A program made the position numbers and the translations under genes. A stretch of 64,000 nt of DNA from Yponomeuta sedellus. Taxonomy: Eukaryota > Arthropoda > Insecta > Lepidoptera > Yponomeutidae. Within the stretch, counting starts at the first letter, position 1. Every line of letters begins with the position of its first letter. Location: assembly GCA_934045075.1 (NCBI GenBank), contig OW203726.1, positions 8,454,860-8,518,859 on the forward strand, given 5' to 3'. Below are positions 19,362 through 31,088 of the stretch, piece by piece. The notes under the pieces were generated by a model. That model worked only from the letters and a program-made list of their open reading frames with translations, searched no databases and had not been told where the DNA came from.

Positions 19362-19863
19362 TGTCAAAGGTCTTTGTTCACACAAGCTAAATAAATAAAC
19401 ATCAGAAGTTTGATTTAGGTTACGTTAATTCAGTATAATAAAATCCGTTAAGATAACCATGTGTGGGTAAATAAAAATTTCTTGATTTCTTTTGTAAAAA
19501 GTAAAAACACAAATAAATTATTATTTAAATGCATCTAATCAGTTACGTTTTATCCGAGACGCAACATTACGTTTCTTATTTGCGCGATAGCTAGAACAGG
19601 TTAGCAGGCAAGAAGCGGCGTGTCAAAGTAAAATTTACTTTGCAGTAATAACAGTTTCGTGTCGACTCAGTATCTGCAATAATTAAGCGACGAAATACTA
19701 TGTCATGCTCAAAGAACCGTTGCTGGATCAATTAGTCCTGATAAAGTAAGTGGCTCAGATATTTTTCTTCAAACCACACTAATATACAATTAATTTAAAC
19801 GGGAAATACTTGCAATAGCACTGTACCTATAGTCTGTTAGCCTTTAGAATATATCTCGGCTAC

Positions 19864-21167
19864 ATAGGCTGCTACTTATGTATGCGGAATCTGGGATTCC
19901 AATAATTTTAAACGCAATGTCTGACCTCCATGGTCAAATTCGTTCTTTTTTTAAATACTGGCCGCTAATATTTTTCTCTTATATACGTTAGTATTTTGTT
20001 TTTGTTGGGTTTAAAATGTCATATCGCTGAAAAAATTGAACTCACTCGTGAAAATATTCGTGCTATGATTTATTACGATTTTCGACGTGGTTTAACGCAA
20101 CAACAGTGCGTAGATCAATTAACTTCGACTTTTGGTGGTGAAGCTCCATCAAAAACGACTGTGTATCACTGGTTTAGTGAGTTTTATCGCGGGCGCAGTA
20201 AGCTCACGTACGAAGTTAAAGAAGTCGCCCGAAATCGGTGGTTGTGCCACAAAATATTGAAGCTGTGCGAAAACTAATAATGCAAGACCGCCATGTTACG
20301 TATCGCGAGATAGAGGCTATTCTGGTCATATGTATGACGAGCATTCATAGGATATTACATGAACATTTGTCTGTAAAAAAAATTTTTTCGCGTTGGATCC
20401 CGCACAACTTAACTCAGGATCAAAAAGATGCTCGCGTCGAATGGTGCAAGAAAACCTTTAAAAAATTCAACGGAGGCCACTCAAAATCTGTTTATTATTA
20501 TAAACAGATTGACACATCTATCAGATCTACACAGGTGACAAGTCCTGGATCTACGCGTACGATCCCGAAACTAAACAACAATCAACAGTTTGGGTGTTTC
20601 AAAATGAGCCGAACCCTACGAAAGTGGCTCGTGCAAAAAGCACTGTAAAGCAAATGGTGGCCTGTTTTTTTGTATTAATGGCCATGTGGCTACAATACCA
20701 CTGGAGAATCGAAGAACGGAGTGGTACACGACCATTTGTTTGCCGGAAGTATTTGAAAAAATACGCCAAAACAACCAGCGTCGCAGAATCATACTTCACC
20801 ATGACAATGCCAGCTGTCATACATCTCAGGAAACAACTACATTTTTGGATGGTCAAAAAATAGAATTGATTGGTCATCCACCGTACAGCCCTGATTTGGC
20901 TCCCAATGATTTCTATTTATTCCCAAAGGTAAAGAATAAATTACGTGGTCAACGATTTTCGACCCGTGAAGATGCCGTAGATCGTTCAAACAGCACGTTT
21001 TGGAGATACCTCAATCAGAGTGGAAAAAGGGTTTTACAAATTGGTTTCATCGAATGCAAAAGTGCATCGATCATAGTGGAGAATACTTTGAAAAACAATA
21101 AAAGCATATTTAGCCATATACATTTGTTTATTTTTTCTATTCCGCATATATAAGTAGTAAGCCAACA
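19864..21167 (+). mobile_element. mariner transposon 1, decayed
   Basis: About 1.3 kb. The left TIR GGCTGCTACTTATGTATGCG (19868-19887) matches the reverse complement of the right TIR (21139-21165, ATTCCGCATATATAAGTAGT) with few changes. The transposase is broken by frameshifts but easily recognised. Just left of it, at 19833, is a piece resembling the end of the MITE at 16412, so it may have landed in such an element. Confidence 0.85.
20014..21102 (+). pseudogene. mariner transposase, several frameshifts
   Basis: The reading jumps frame near the start (20014-20026), near 20235, near 20500, near 20650 and beyond. In order one sees the N-terminal helix-turn-helix (RENIRAMIYYDFRRGLTQQQ, TVYHWFSEF), the second HTH (VVPQNIEAVRKLIMQDRHVT), RWIPHNL, then the catalytic region: TGDKSW (the usual TGDESW with Glu to Lys), LHHDNASCHTS, and YSPDLAPNDFYLFP. 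All three catalytic Asp codons remain, but no continuous protein can be made. The C-terminus HSGEYFEKQ is followed by a stop. It is a cut-and-paste DNA transposase fossil. Confidence 0.88.
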
Positions 21168-22339
21168 TGAAGGTGTTATGCGCGATTTCACCAACGATCC
21201 CCTAACATCCACCTAACTAGGGAACTTCTAGCTTAAGTCATTCCCTAAACCATCCCGTAATTTAAATTCGTTTTCACCGTACAAAGCATCACCTAACTAA
21301 GGGTTACTTACTTAAGTAAAGTTTTGTCTATGGTCTAGTGTTGTTTTTTAGCGTCAACTTACCGGTAAATTATTTTTACGTGTTTTGAGTGATTTTAATG
21401 GACAATTAACTACATTGTAAGCTTTATTACATTATCATTTTTGATTCAGCAAGCAATATTTAGTAAAATATGTAAAATAAGTGTAAAGTGGATGGCTGTC
21501 TGATTATATCTCATTGCGACATCAGTAAAAAAAAAACTGCCAAAAAGTCAAAATAATTTGCCAAATAAGTAGTAAATAATATTTTCTTTGCCTAGTAGGT
21601 AGATAGTAGGAGGGAGGTCCTTTTTTATGTCGGTCGGATGTAAAATCTGTGCTAAGACGCTACGATTGAAAGCAGATAGACGTTTAGGCAACTTACCAAT
21701 ATTTTATCGTCCGTAATGCAACTGAGTAGGTAATAGAGGGTGCATGCAGGGTGTAATGTAACAGATAACATAATAGTTGGTACCTGATGTATACAAAGTA
21801 CAACACTGAAACGCTTGAATCATTATTGGACTGATACCAAACTAGGTTACTGTTCTACCCAACCGTATACAAAGTATTTTACTCAAAATTGCACAGAAAC
21901 TGTGACTTATTGAACGTTACAAAATAAATTTGGTGTCCATTTCAAAATTTTAGAGAAAAATGGTTAAAAAAGTCCAAACATAGTCTTAAAGTCCTTAATT
22001 AACAGAGTTGAAGTAACTATTATAAAACATAGAACTCACGCATTGTACTGGCTTTAATTACAAACATCACTGTCATCTAAGCAGCCATATAAAAAAGCTT
22101 CAGAAATTATCTGGCATGCAAAGAAAAGCTAGTATTATGCAGCGGGTAAAATATAGAAGGATAGATGAATGTACATCTGTGTGAAGATATTGTGAAACAC
22201 TGAAAGTATCTTCAGCTCGGAGCTCAAACAAGAAGTAATTGACAGCCTTTAATACACGACATTATGCAATAGAATCGTACCTTCCCTACGTTTTAGTTAC
22301 TAGAAATATAACATAACATTTACATACAGGCACATACAT
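21168..22339. other. Intergenic DNA, nothing recognised
   Basis: AT-rich; no ORF, splice-linked exon or repeat with another copy in the window was seen. Confidence 0.4.
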
Positions 22340-22505
22340 TGCTTCTGGCCCCACACTAGGATACACTATGTCGTGGAAACAACGGCATCATAAACATGTA
22401 AACATTTATGACCTGGGGTTTTCTTGTCCCCAGCTGGGGTTCGAACCCGGGACTTCTCGCATGGTAGGCAGATGCGCTACCACTTCGCTACAGAGGTCGT
22501 TATTA
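22340..22505 (-). mobile_element. tRNA-derived SINE
   Basis: On the minus strand the head begins ACGACCTCTGTAGCGAAGTG, with an A-box (TAGCGAAGTGG) and a perfect B-box (GGTTCGAACCC, from 22438-22448). The body continues through CAGCTGGGGACAAG to the CCCCACACTAGG block. A fragment of the same body lies at 28748-28800. Acceptor arms do not pair, so it is not a tRNA gene. Confidence 0.7.
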
Positions 22506-22571
22506 TAACAGTCATTACTGAACAAAGACGTTCAATAATAATTATAAGAAGAAATACTATAACATTCGACT

Positions 22572-22775
22572 GCTTCGTTGGTGTAGCCGTTTAGGCGCTT
22601 GGTTACCGAGACGGAAGTCGTGGGTTCGATTGCTACTGGAGGCCACCATACATTTGTACTTTGTACAAGTGGCCTCAGTCTGGGTGTGTTTTCATCCTTG
22701 CCTGGTTACCAGGGTATTCTAGTTTGGGACCAGGTCAAGTGATTCGGTTGTTCAGAAGTTATTATTATACAATCC
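22572..22775 (+). mobile_element. tRNA-derived SINE (GGAGGCCACCATAC family)
   Basis: The head GTTGGTGTAGCCGTTTAGGC and B-box-like GGGTTCGATTGC are followed by a body with GGCCTCAGTCTGGGTGTG, CCTGGTTACCAG and TTTGGGACCAGGTCAAGTGA. Related copies or pieces lie at 34385-34440, 36295-36470, 46635-46800 and 53815-53995. Confidence 0.75.
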
Positions 22776-24359
22776 AAATTATACTAATCACAGGCTCATT
22801 TCATCTTACCACCATCCGGAAGTTTGGATGGGTCGATGTTTGTTACTTAATGAAGCTAAAATGGCTAGATGGATCTAAACGATGTTTAGCTCAGATATAG
22901 GTTGTATTAAGATAGGGCATAGGCTACTTTTTTCTGGAAAAATACACATAAAAATTTCAACACTAATGAAGTTGCGGCTACAGATAGTTTATTATACTTT
23001 TGTGTTACTGAGCTCTTATAAGGCGCTTGTTGTAAAGCAGCAATACTTGTCATTATTCAAACAAACGCTTCAAGCCAGCCGGCCTTCTGAATGGTATCTA
23101 TTTTGAGATTGTATCTGAAACAATAATCTGGCGTATTGGCAATAGCAAAATACGCAGCTAAGCCCAAGACTTACGTAAAAGGGCTTATTTTGCGATGCCC
23201 TAAGTGTGCTGGTATAAATGTGTGAAGCGGTTAGCTGTCTGAGTCCTAATGCGCGCTGATCTTGCTACACATTTAAGTTACGTTGTGCCGATTTCTGCTA
23301 GGCATCTTGATAGTGTGTACAGCCCACAGCAGGCTAATTGTTTCATTTCTGCTGCAAAGTCAACCTTAACTTCTCTGATAAGAGTGCACGTGTGTATGTT
23401 GAACTGTACTCTATTTAAAGTACAGTCCTCACCTGATCAACCTTTATATTTTTACTGTTGCCATATAGACACATAGATTGCATATTGTATATTGTATGTA
23501 TAATGGATGGTGGTGGACTAATAATATGGAACTCCTGGTGCATCAGGAATTAATAGGAATTAATATTAATAGTCCTATGACGTACTCTCTGAGCTATATT
23601 ATACACCAAAAAATTCCTCAGAATCGGTGAAGGTGTTTCAGAGGAGTTCGATAACAAACACTGGCTCGAGATTTTTATTTATTAAATAATTGTAAATGAA
23701 ACAGAATTCTTACCACGATCTTATTGAAAAGGAAAAAAATAGTACATAAGAATTCCGTTTATGCTACATTTTCGTTGCTAAGACAGTTATTTAACTCAAC
23801 AAAGCTGCAACTAAGAAGCGTACAACTAATTAGTTAACTAGTCATTGACCAACTACATAAGTAACATCGGTTTAGCATTTTATTTATCATTAGTTTAAAA
23901 TTTAAAATTTAATTGTCTAAACACCTACTCAGTGTTTAGACATTGGCTCAACTCCAAACTAACAACGTTTCAATTAAATTCGTCCTACTTTGCAAATATA
24001 TGCTACGAGTACATCAGTTTTTGCAAAACATGACGTGTTTTGATACAGAGAAATTATGAATCGTAAATTAGTAATTATTTACGGTAATACTTATATCTTT
24101 ATTGTCAATTTAAGTCACCGAGAAACTTGAAATATAGGTAATTTTGTAACCTACTTAAAGCAAAAAAATATGTTTTTACCAAATAGTTTGAATGAAATAT
24201 ATTCACGAATTATTTACAATAATTTAAACAGCTTATATAGGACTTTCGTCTTACAGTACAGCACAAGCCTTCTCACAGACAGAGATAGTATGAACTTAAT
24301 CACCTCGTGAGTCTACCGCGGAATTACCCTACTTACTAAGACTAAACTTTAACTCGATA
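22776..24359. other. Intergenic DNA, no gene seen
   Basis: Short ORFs only. 23620-23685 (GGTGTTTCAGAGGAGTTCG, ACAAACACTGGCTCGAGATT) resembles 32248-32300 and is part of a dispersed repeat end. Confidence 0.4.
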
Positions 24360-24690
24360 TCAACCTATGTATGCCCCCACTGCTGGGGCACGGGTCTCTT
24401 CCTGCATTGTAGAAGGTTAGACCATACTCCACCACGGGGGCCAAGCCCGGGTTGGTGGAGGATGGTAAGACAGTGGCACGCCTTACTGTCAGAAGTTATC
24501 AAGCCGCCCATAAGGCCTCTGACAAGGCTTAACGATTGTCATTTCATGACAACCGGCACTAACGGCTTAACGTGCCTTGCGAAGCACGGAAACGCTCGGA
24601 AAAATGCCACTAGCGGTAGTCACAGGATGGTCACCCATGCTACACCTGACCGCGCCTGTTGTTGAACGCTCGCCTAGGCCACGAGCGCTT
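24360..24690 (+). repeat. Dispersed repeat CCCACTGCTGGGGCACGGG, full-length example
   Basis: The best complete copy with 48905-49265. Shared blocks in order: CACTGCTGGGGCACGGGTCT, CCACCACGGGGGCCAAG, GTTGGTGGAGGAT, GTTATCAAGCCG, AAGGCCTCTGACA, CGTGCCTTGCGAAGCA, CACCTGACCGCGCC, and TAGGCCACGAGCGCTTCT. About 330 bp; no coding frame is conserved. Superfamily unknown. Confidence 0.8.
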
Positions 24691-26117
24691 CTTTAACTGA
24701 TTATATTTTGGTTTATCACTACAACATGTGAAGAGTCAAACGTGGTGAGGTAACCAAGTATTTCAAATATTTTACTGCTTGTCTTTTTTGCCTCGCAGCA
24801 TGCATAAACTCGTAACTCGTAAGCAATATGTTATTTGATTCCTTGTTTGTTACCCAGTATATACTTTTCTCTTAAGCAGAATGTCTGTATCATCGTATCC
24901 CGTAACGGCGTATAGCATGGCGTTAAATCAATTCGAGCAGACAACCGTACAGTATTCAGTTATTCGCGACACGTGACGTAATGTTTATGTTCTCACAGTA
25001 ACAGCTGTCAGCAAGCGGCGGTCAAAGATATCGTTTGCACAAGAAGCAGTTGGGGCAGACGTTGACAAGTGGGGACTTAAAATGCTGCTGGAATAGGCCT
25101 TTTAATAGTTGCCAATAAACATTAGTGTCTGTCGTTAACTGCAGACTGAGCTTGCAAGATAATGCGTTCTATTTTTGAAACTTAGAGATATTACACAATT
25201 TTACTATCACTGTAGACAAAACACAAGTTATACTTTTAATAAATATAAAAAAAATATATGATATAGATTTCCAGTTTGAGTGAAGTAGCTATAGGACCAC
25301 ATAGAGTATGGCGTTATGGTGAAAGTAAAGTAGATCCCTTTGCTGTATGTCGTTAGGCAGAATCATAATAAAAAACAAGGAGCTTACATTCGTCCCACTG
25401 TATGGCACAGGCTTTCTCTTAGAGAGAGAAGGAACGAGAGACAATCACCACGCAAGTCTACGGTAATTTGGCGATTACATACGAATTGCTGTTCCTCAGG
25501 TTTCATTTTATTTCTTCACTATTCTTCTACGTTTTCTTTCGCAAGTGACACTGCTGTGAAAACTTCGCACATGAAAAATAAAAGCAGCTTTTTAGCCCTC
25601 TATTGCAAGTTGTTGCAAGTTGTCACCAAGTGCAACCAGCAAGTTTAAATTCATTATGTCACGTCTTTTGAATAATGTTTTATGGCGAAGTTTGTCAAAC
25701 ATGCGAGCCGAGGAAAGCCATTTACCGGGTCCTGTTATGGCTATAAGCTTGCCTGTTTTGCTTTATGATGAGGCTATATTACAGACAACATTTTGACATA
25801 AGCAAGTTTTGAGGAGAATAGACTTTACGGTTGCGCAACTATTAATTAGTTTAATTAACATTAGTCGTAAGTTTTGTTTTATTGGAGGAACACCAAAATA
25901 TCCAAAAATATATCACCAGCTCGTATTTATCCACGGCTTGACATAGGACTCCCACAACGTCAATTTTTTGTATCACCGGTAATCCACATCTAGCCGCTGC
26001 CACAGCAATTCACCTTGGATCCTCAGCCCGTGACCACCCGTCCGTCAGGCTGTGTTTGCCAGTTCTTGGTTTCCACTCGTAACCGTTGCATCAAAAAATT
26101 CTATAGCTAATATATAA
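24691..26117. other. Intergenic DNA, no gene seen
   Basis: AT-rich, with no splice-supported exon or conserved frame. Confidence 0.4.
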
Positions 26118-26720
26118 AAAACCAGCCAAGTGCGTGTGGGGCCACGCAGTTTAGGGTTCCCTAGAAGGAGGGGTTGTAAATCTGCTTTACTAACAGAACT
26201 AACAACTTCATCTAAGTGTTTTTCAATGCATTTTGTAAGAAATTTTTGTTTACTAAGTTGATCGCCTATTATTCGTTAACAGGTAAAACCTTCATAGCCG
26301 TGATAGTTTTCCTTGTAAGTTCATTTATATGCCTGAAACTTTTCCTGTCTCCACAATAAAGCGTTTAAGAAAAAAATGTGCTTAAAAACTTAAGATTTTG
26401 TTAACGGTACTCTCAAATGGTTTTTCGGCACTTACAATATTTTTAAATAACCAATCCAATGCTACCTCACAATATAGTCTAGCGAAAAAAAATTGCACCC
26501 CAATATAAATGTAATAAACGTATTTAAGAAACATTTTTTTAAGTTTTTCTTCTACCGTTTTGTTGGCGTATTAAATATGTATATCTTTACTAAATTTCAG
26601 CCCTCTAATATTGTCTTTGTGGTAAACCGCGGACAGAAAGACAGGCAGACAGACATACAGACGGATGGACTTTGTTGTTGACTTAGTTATTGTTGTTTCT
26701 TTTTGACTACGGAACCTTAA
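26118..26720 (-). repeat. Degenerate copy of the GGGTTCCGTACC repeat
   Basis: The ends AACCAGCCAAGTGCG (left) and CTACGGAACCTTAAAAA (right) are the reversed ends of the repeat at 35172-35690. The GACAGACAGAC-type run near 26634-26664 corresponds to its CCGTCTGTCCGTCCG tract. Confidence 0.65.
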
Positions 26721-26737
26721 AAACTTTGTATGCGTAT

Positions 26738-26935
26738 ATTATTTTTAATGCACTTACCCGTGCTAAGGACAATTTTACTGTACGTAATACAGAGAATATT
26801 GTAAAGAGGTTCGAAATTTCACTGATGCCGGTGAGTCGCCCAGTAGCTCAGTTAGAAGAGCGCTGGCACGGATAGCCAGAGGTCGCGGGTTTGAATCCCG
26901 GCATGGGTGGAATTGTCAGCCTCTAAATAGATTTT
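26738..26935 (+). mobile_element. SINE with strongly tRNA-like head (CCCGTGCTAAGGACAATTTT family)
   Basis: It starts TTAATGCACTTACCCGTGCT and ends CAGCCTCTAAATAG. Inside, 26838-26909 folds like a tRNA: D arm GCTC/GAGC, anticodon stem CTGGC/GCCAG with a 7-base loop, and B-box GGTTTGAATCC. The anticodon loop lacks U33 and the acceptor stem has mismatches, so it is a SINE head. Other copies: 34606-34735 (-), 34825-34990 (+), 43852-44110 (-) and 49440-49630, with left-end pieces at 28992 and 50640. Confidence 0.8.
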
Positions 26936-27324
26936 GTATGCGTAGTTGTAAAACCTCTGATTATTTTCGATATTCCGGAGTTGGTCTCATAATCCAATGT
27001 ATTGACGAATAAACCCGCTTAAGTCAACCGGCGCTTTCTGAAACACCCAGTATAATATTTTGAGCTGTATGTTGTGCAAGTGCGAATGGTATTACGTTGC
27101 TAATAGCAGCATTCGAAAGCGTCCTCCTGCCCTAAACCTGCTTCTAGGAAGTAGGTGATCGAGTGATCTTGGCGACAGAGTTGGCCCGATACATGGCGAT
27201 AAAATGTCTTTGCGGCACTTAAATAAATTGCCTTGGTGAATTAAACAAGAATTAAGATACGTGATTATAAAGAATTCAGAAAGACACCTATGGCATACTA
27301 TGGTACTAACCAACAGCCCGCTTT

Positions 27325-27650
27325 AACGAGGAAACACCCGCCCACGTGAGCATTCACTGTGAAGGCGTGGAAAAGCAACGGACCGCCATCATTGAGAACC
27401 TGGGATCCCTTCAGGAGGCCCGCAGTGATATCGGAGATCTGTTGGCTTTCTGGAAAGAGATAGACTGCCTGCAGTAAGCTCACAGCGTTGCTATGTACAA
27501 TGGCCCAACTATGAGGCTAAATACGGAAATCTCAGGTCAAACCTATGGCATATTCATACGTTATTATGAGTACCTGTTATAAAGCTGTTACAATAATTGT
27601 GTACTTGGAAGTCCGTTTTGAAATAAATTTCTTTCTTTCTTTCTATGAGT
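27325..27650 (+). mobile_element. LINE 3' end (ORF2 C-terminus, 3' UTR, TTCT tail)
   Basis: A 50-codon frame (27325-27477) reads NEETPAHVSIHCEGVEKQR and continues to FWKEIDCLQ and stop. This is the Cys/His-type C-terminal block that follows RT or RNase H in several LINE clades. A short 3' UTR and AAATAAATTTCTTTCTTTCT complete the element. It is heavily 5'-truncated; the clade was not determined. Confidence 0.6.
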
Positions 27651-27811
27651 TACTTCGCTGCCCACCCTGCGCACGGGTGGTGTACCTAATGAAAAACTTC
27701 GACCATGTAAATGAAATAGATAAAATTACAGTTAAATTAATCTTTATCATCATATTATGTAGGTAATGCCTGTAATGTCTTGTCATTAAAATATTATTAT
27801 TAATATTGTCA

Positions 27812-27871
27812 CTAAAAATATTTTACACTTTAAGGCATTCCTTATAGTCATAAAGTGTAAAATATTTTTAG
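27812..27871. repeat. Perfect 21-bp inverted repeat with 18-base loop
   Basis: The arms 27812-27832 and 27851-27871 are exact reverse complements (left arm begins CTAAAAATATTTTACAC). It is either a small foldback or the ends of a lost MITE. Confidence 0.75.
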
Positions 27872-28747
27872 TTTTTCTATGCGGAGTGAAAACTAATATC
27901 GCCGATGGTTTGCCGACTCTCGAGCACACTCTTGCAGATATAGTATGTTGAAGTGGAATCTTGTTTTTAATTAATAAAACAAAAATAAGATATGTACAAC
28001 TAAGTCTTAAATATGACTCATTATGGCTAAAAATAAATAAATGCCCTTTTTCTCTTTCAATCGTATTCACAAAAACAGAGACGGCTGATGGTTGTGTTCA
28101 CATTTGTTTGGTGTTTTGTCCCCGGCATTAGCCTGAAGTATGAGTGGTGTTTCTAAATACATCCGCTGTGACAGAAATAGGTGATACATGTAACGAATGT
28201 AACGAATACCGAAATACGAAAGTTTTAGTTCAAAAACTTTGAATACCCATAGTATATTATAAATATTATCTTGTTGAAAAATCTATACAAAATAAATAGG
28301 TATCCAGGTAGTTTGGAGTCACAATGAATTGCCTAGAAGCAATTTAATGTGATGTATGAGCTTGAGACATGCTAATTTAATGCATACTTAAGTTTTACAA
28401 CATGACATATCTTAAGAATTGTAATAAATTATTGAATTTTTGTAATCTTACACCTTCTATAACAGTGAATAATAAACAAGAGGGCTAAGCCGACAAAGCA
28501 AAATTTCTTTTAATGCTGTCTTATACAAAAGGAAACACGACACCAGCTCAAAATAAAAACGTTGTCATGACGACCACAACAAATACAAATAGTTTTATTA
28601 TTTCTACATAGAAAATACATTTAAAGTGAAGTGAAAAGTAAAAAAAATTTTTATTCAGGTGAATGTACATAATTATAAATTTGTTAAGCTTATAGAACTA
28701 CTAATTTAAACAAATGTAGAATGGCACAAAATATAAATTGGAGGAGT

Positions 28748-28800
28748 AACAGTGTCCCCACACTAGGCATAGCCTGTATCGTGGGCGACAGTTTCAGTGT
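28748..28800 (-). repeat. SINE fragment (CCCCACACTAGG block)
   Basis: This matches the tail of the SINE at 22340-22505; the head is missing. Confidence 0.5.
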
Positions 28801-29051
28801 CTTTTAACAAAAGGAATGTGGCGTGACGTGTTCTTGCTTAAAACTAAATAAAATAAAAAAAATTAAACTAAATCTAAAGTAAGTATTATAGTGCATTTAA
28901 AATTTAAACTACGTATTTGAAACTCAGTTGATATTAGCCCTTTATTTGATATATTATAATAAATAATTTAATTGTTTAATTGATATACACTATTTTTATT
29001 TTTAATGCACTAACCCGTGCTAAGGATATGTATGATATGTATGTGTGTATG

Positions 29052-29055
<4 letters not shown>

Positions 29056-29108
<53 letters not shown>

Positions 29109-29190
29109 ATACACATATAGACATATATATATACACATATATACATACACATATATATATATATACATACATATACACACATACAGATAC
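29056..29190. repeat. TA and CATA microsatellite
   Basis: A run of TA repeats (29056-29098) passes into CATA/TACACA repeats to about 29190. A left-end piece of the CCCGTGCTAAGG SINE lies just before it at 28992-29025. Confidence 0.9.
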
Positions 29191-29199
29191 TTACATATA

Positions 29200-30611
29200 T
29201 AAGTATTAGAAGGTAAGTAAAAAAGAAGTAAAATTACATAGCTCGTGATAATATTTATTCAATTAAACCGCAATGTTTATGAATGTAGCATGTTATATGG
29301 TATTTGCAAGTGCAGAACCTTCAGACGTTTATCAAAGCTTCAGTCTTTTCGTAGTCTAAGTTACTGAGCCAGGTAAGAAGAGTCTTTTTAGCTTCCGGCA
29401 CCGAAGCATTTTTGATGTCACATTGCTTAACAGCTTTATTATACAAAACAGGGTGAAGGAAACCCGGAAGTCTTTGGGCGAATTTTGTCTTTGTTGGTGC
29501 TACTTGCGTCCTGAATACTCTACGAGACAGAAATTCGTGATAAGTAGGGGAGTTAATTACCTTGCGATGTTTATTGACGCATACCCTAAAGACAAGAAGC
29601 TGTCGTATCGAGAGGACCCTGCATTCTCTAAAAAGAGTAGTAGTTGGGAACCTTCATCCTTATTATCCTTATTTCATCCTTATTATCTAGACAATACAAT
29701 ATCTTATGCCAAATTAAATCATACAGTAATTGAATTTAACATAACTAGCAGAAGCAGTTTAAATCAAAGATTGCATACCAAATATGTTAGTGATATTATT
29801 TTAAACCTTTATTATTGTTCATATCATTATTATATTTAAAAATTATTCAATATTGTATATGGAATTGGATTATTGACAACCGCTCGGTCAAGAGTGTACC
29901 GACGAAGAAGAGGTCCCGAAAAGTGCGGTAGCCAGGTAGCGAGATAAAGTTTTGGATAATTGATGTTATTGTAAGGATTTATCATCAAATAGTGTCCTGA
30001 AATGCCCAGCCCCATAATTACTTGGGAAAACGTAAATCCATTTAAATTAGCTTACTTTTTTGATATAATGTGACGTAACTTGCCGTGTCCTTAAAACACT
30101 CCTCAGATTCAGTCAAGGAGTGTCTTAGAGGAATCGTGAATAAAGGTGTATTATTAAGGAGATTTTTATTTAATTTATTTATGGGGGATGCACATTGTAA
30201 ATCTGCCACCTTCACCTATCACTAATATAACGATACCCCGTTTCTCATGTTAACAGCTGTCAGTTTTTTTTTGTACCACTTCGGCTAACTAGCAGCAGTT
30301 AACAGTAGATTTTTTTTGTTTTACTGTTAAAAGTGTTGAAGCTCCCTTAAAATTGCCTTCTGACACAAAAAACAATAAATTGATCATATCATAAACTTAC
30401 GCCTGTATCTTGCCACTAGCCAAGATCCCGACAGCTCTCCTTCCCTTAATCAACATTCATCAATCGTTGCATGCATGGAAGCCGGTTTTGGGTACATTTT
30501 ATGTTTTGTTATTGAATCCCCTATTTGGACATTATGTCCACCTGGGACATCCCTTAACGCCCTTTAACCCACATTCGTATTTTGTACGCTCCACTTTTAT
30601 GTGAGGGTAAT
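29200..30611. other. Intergenic DNA with dispersed repeat piece
   Basis: No gene supported. 30465-30600 resembles 13385-13480 (GCATGGAAGCCGGTTTTGGG versus GCACGGACGCTGGTTTTGGG). Confidence 0.4.
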
Positions 30612-30755
30612 TTGTACCCTCCAATTTGTCCTCCACCAACCCAGACTTGGCCCCCGCGGTGGAGTATGGCTTAACCTTCCTACGATGCAGCAAGAGACCC
30701 GTGCTCCAGCAGTGGGGACATACAAAGGGTTGATATCAAACGATCGATGTGAGAG
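30612..30755 (-). repeat. Dispersed repeat CCCACTGCTGGGGCACGGG, partial
   Basis: Reverse copy of the left 130-140 bp of the family, ending in the GGGTTGATATCAAAC edge also seen at 17895. Confidence 0.75.
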
Positions 30756-31010
30756 TAACAAGTAACAACCACCCATTGCTACCTCAATTGTTTACTTACT
30801 GTCCTAACACATTGCGCCGCCTATCTCTGCGGTCAGAAATCCCGAAATTATTGCATTCTAGGACTAAAACTTTCGTAAACTGGTCGGAAATCTTCGACTA
30901 AAATGTTACAAGTAAGAGAATGAATGATGATTGCTTTCTCCTGGAGGGCTAGCTCCTAGCTAGACACATGTTTCGTCCTCGAGTCTGCGCGAATGTGGAG
31001 GGGTTCCTCG

Positions 31011-31020
31011 TTTATAAGGT
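31011..31020 (+). promoter_or_regulatory. Possible TATA box of the RR-2 cuticle gene
   Basis: TTTATAAGGT lies 70-80 bases before the start codon at 31089. A TCAGTG initiator-like site at 31065-31070 is farther than the usual 30 bases, so the exact start site is uncertain. Confidence 0.4.
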
Positions 31021-31088
31021 TCCGAGCGCAGTGCATTGCACTTACTGCACTATTGCACAGTGGGTCAGTGGCGTTACCGGGTTCTAAC

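Noticed and set aside
26838..26909. A functional tRNA gene
   Set aside because: Acceptor stem mismatches, no U33, and the same sequence with the same flanks recurs as a SINE.
28976..29202. Frames of Tyr/Ile/Cys repeats on both strands
   Set aside because: They come only from the TA/CATA microsatellite.
29423..29839. 138-codon plus-strand frame
   Set aside because: No recognisable domain, biased composition and no splice partner; not enough to call a gene.
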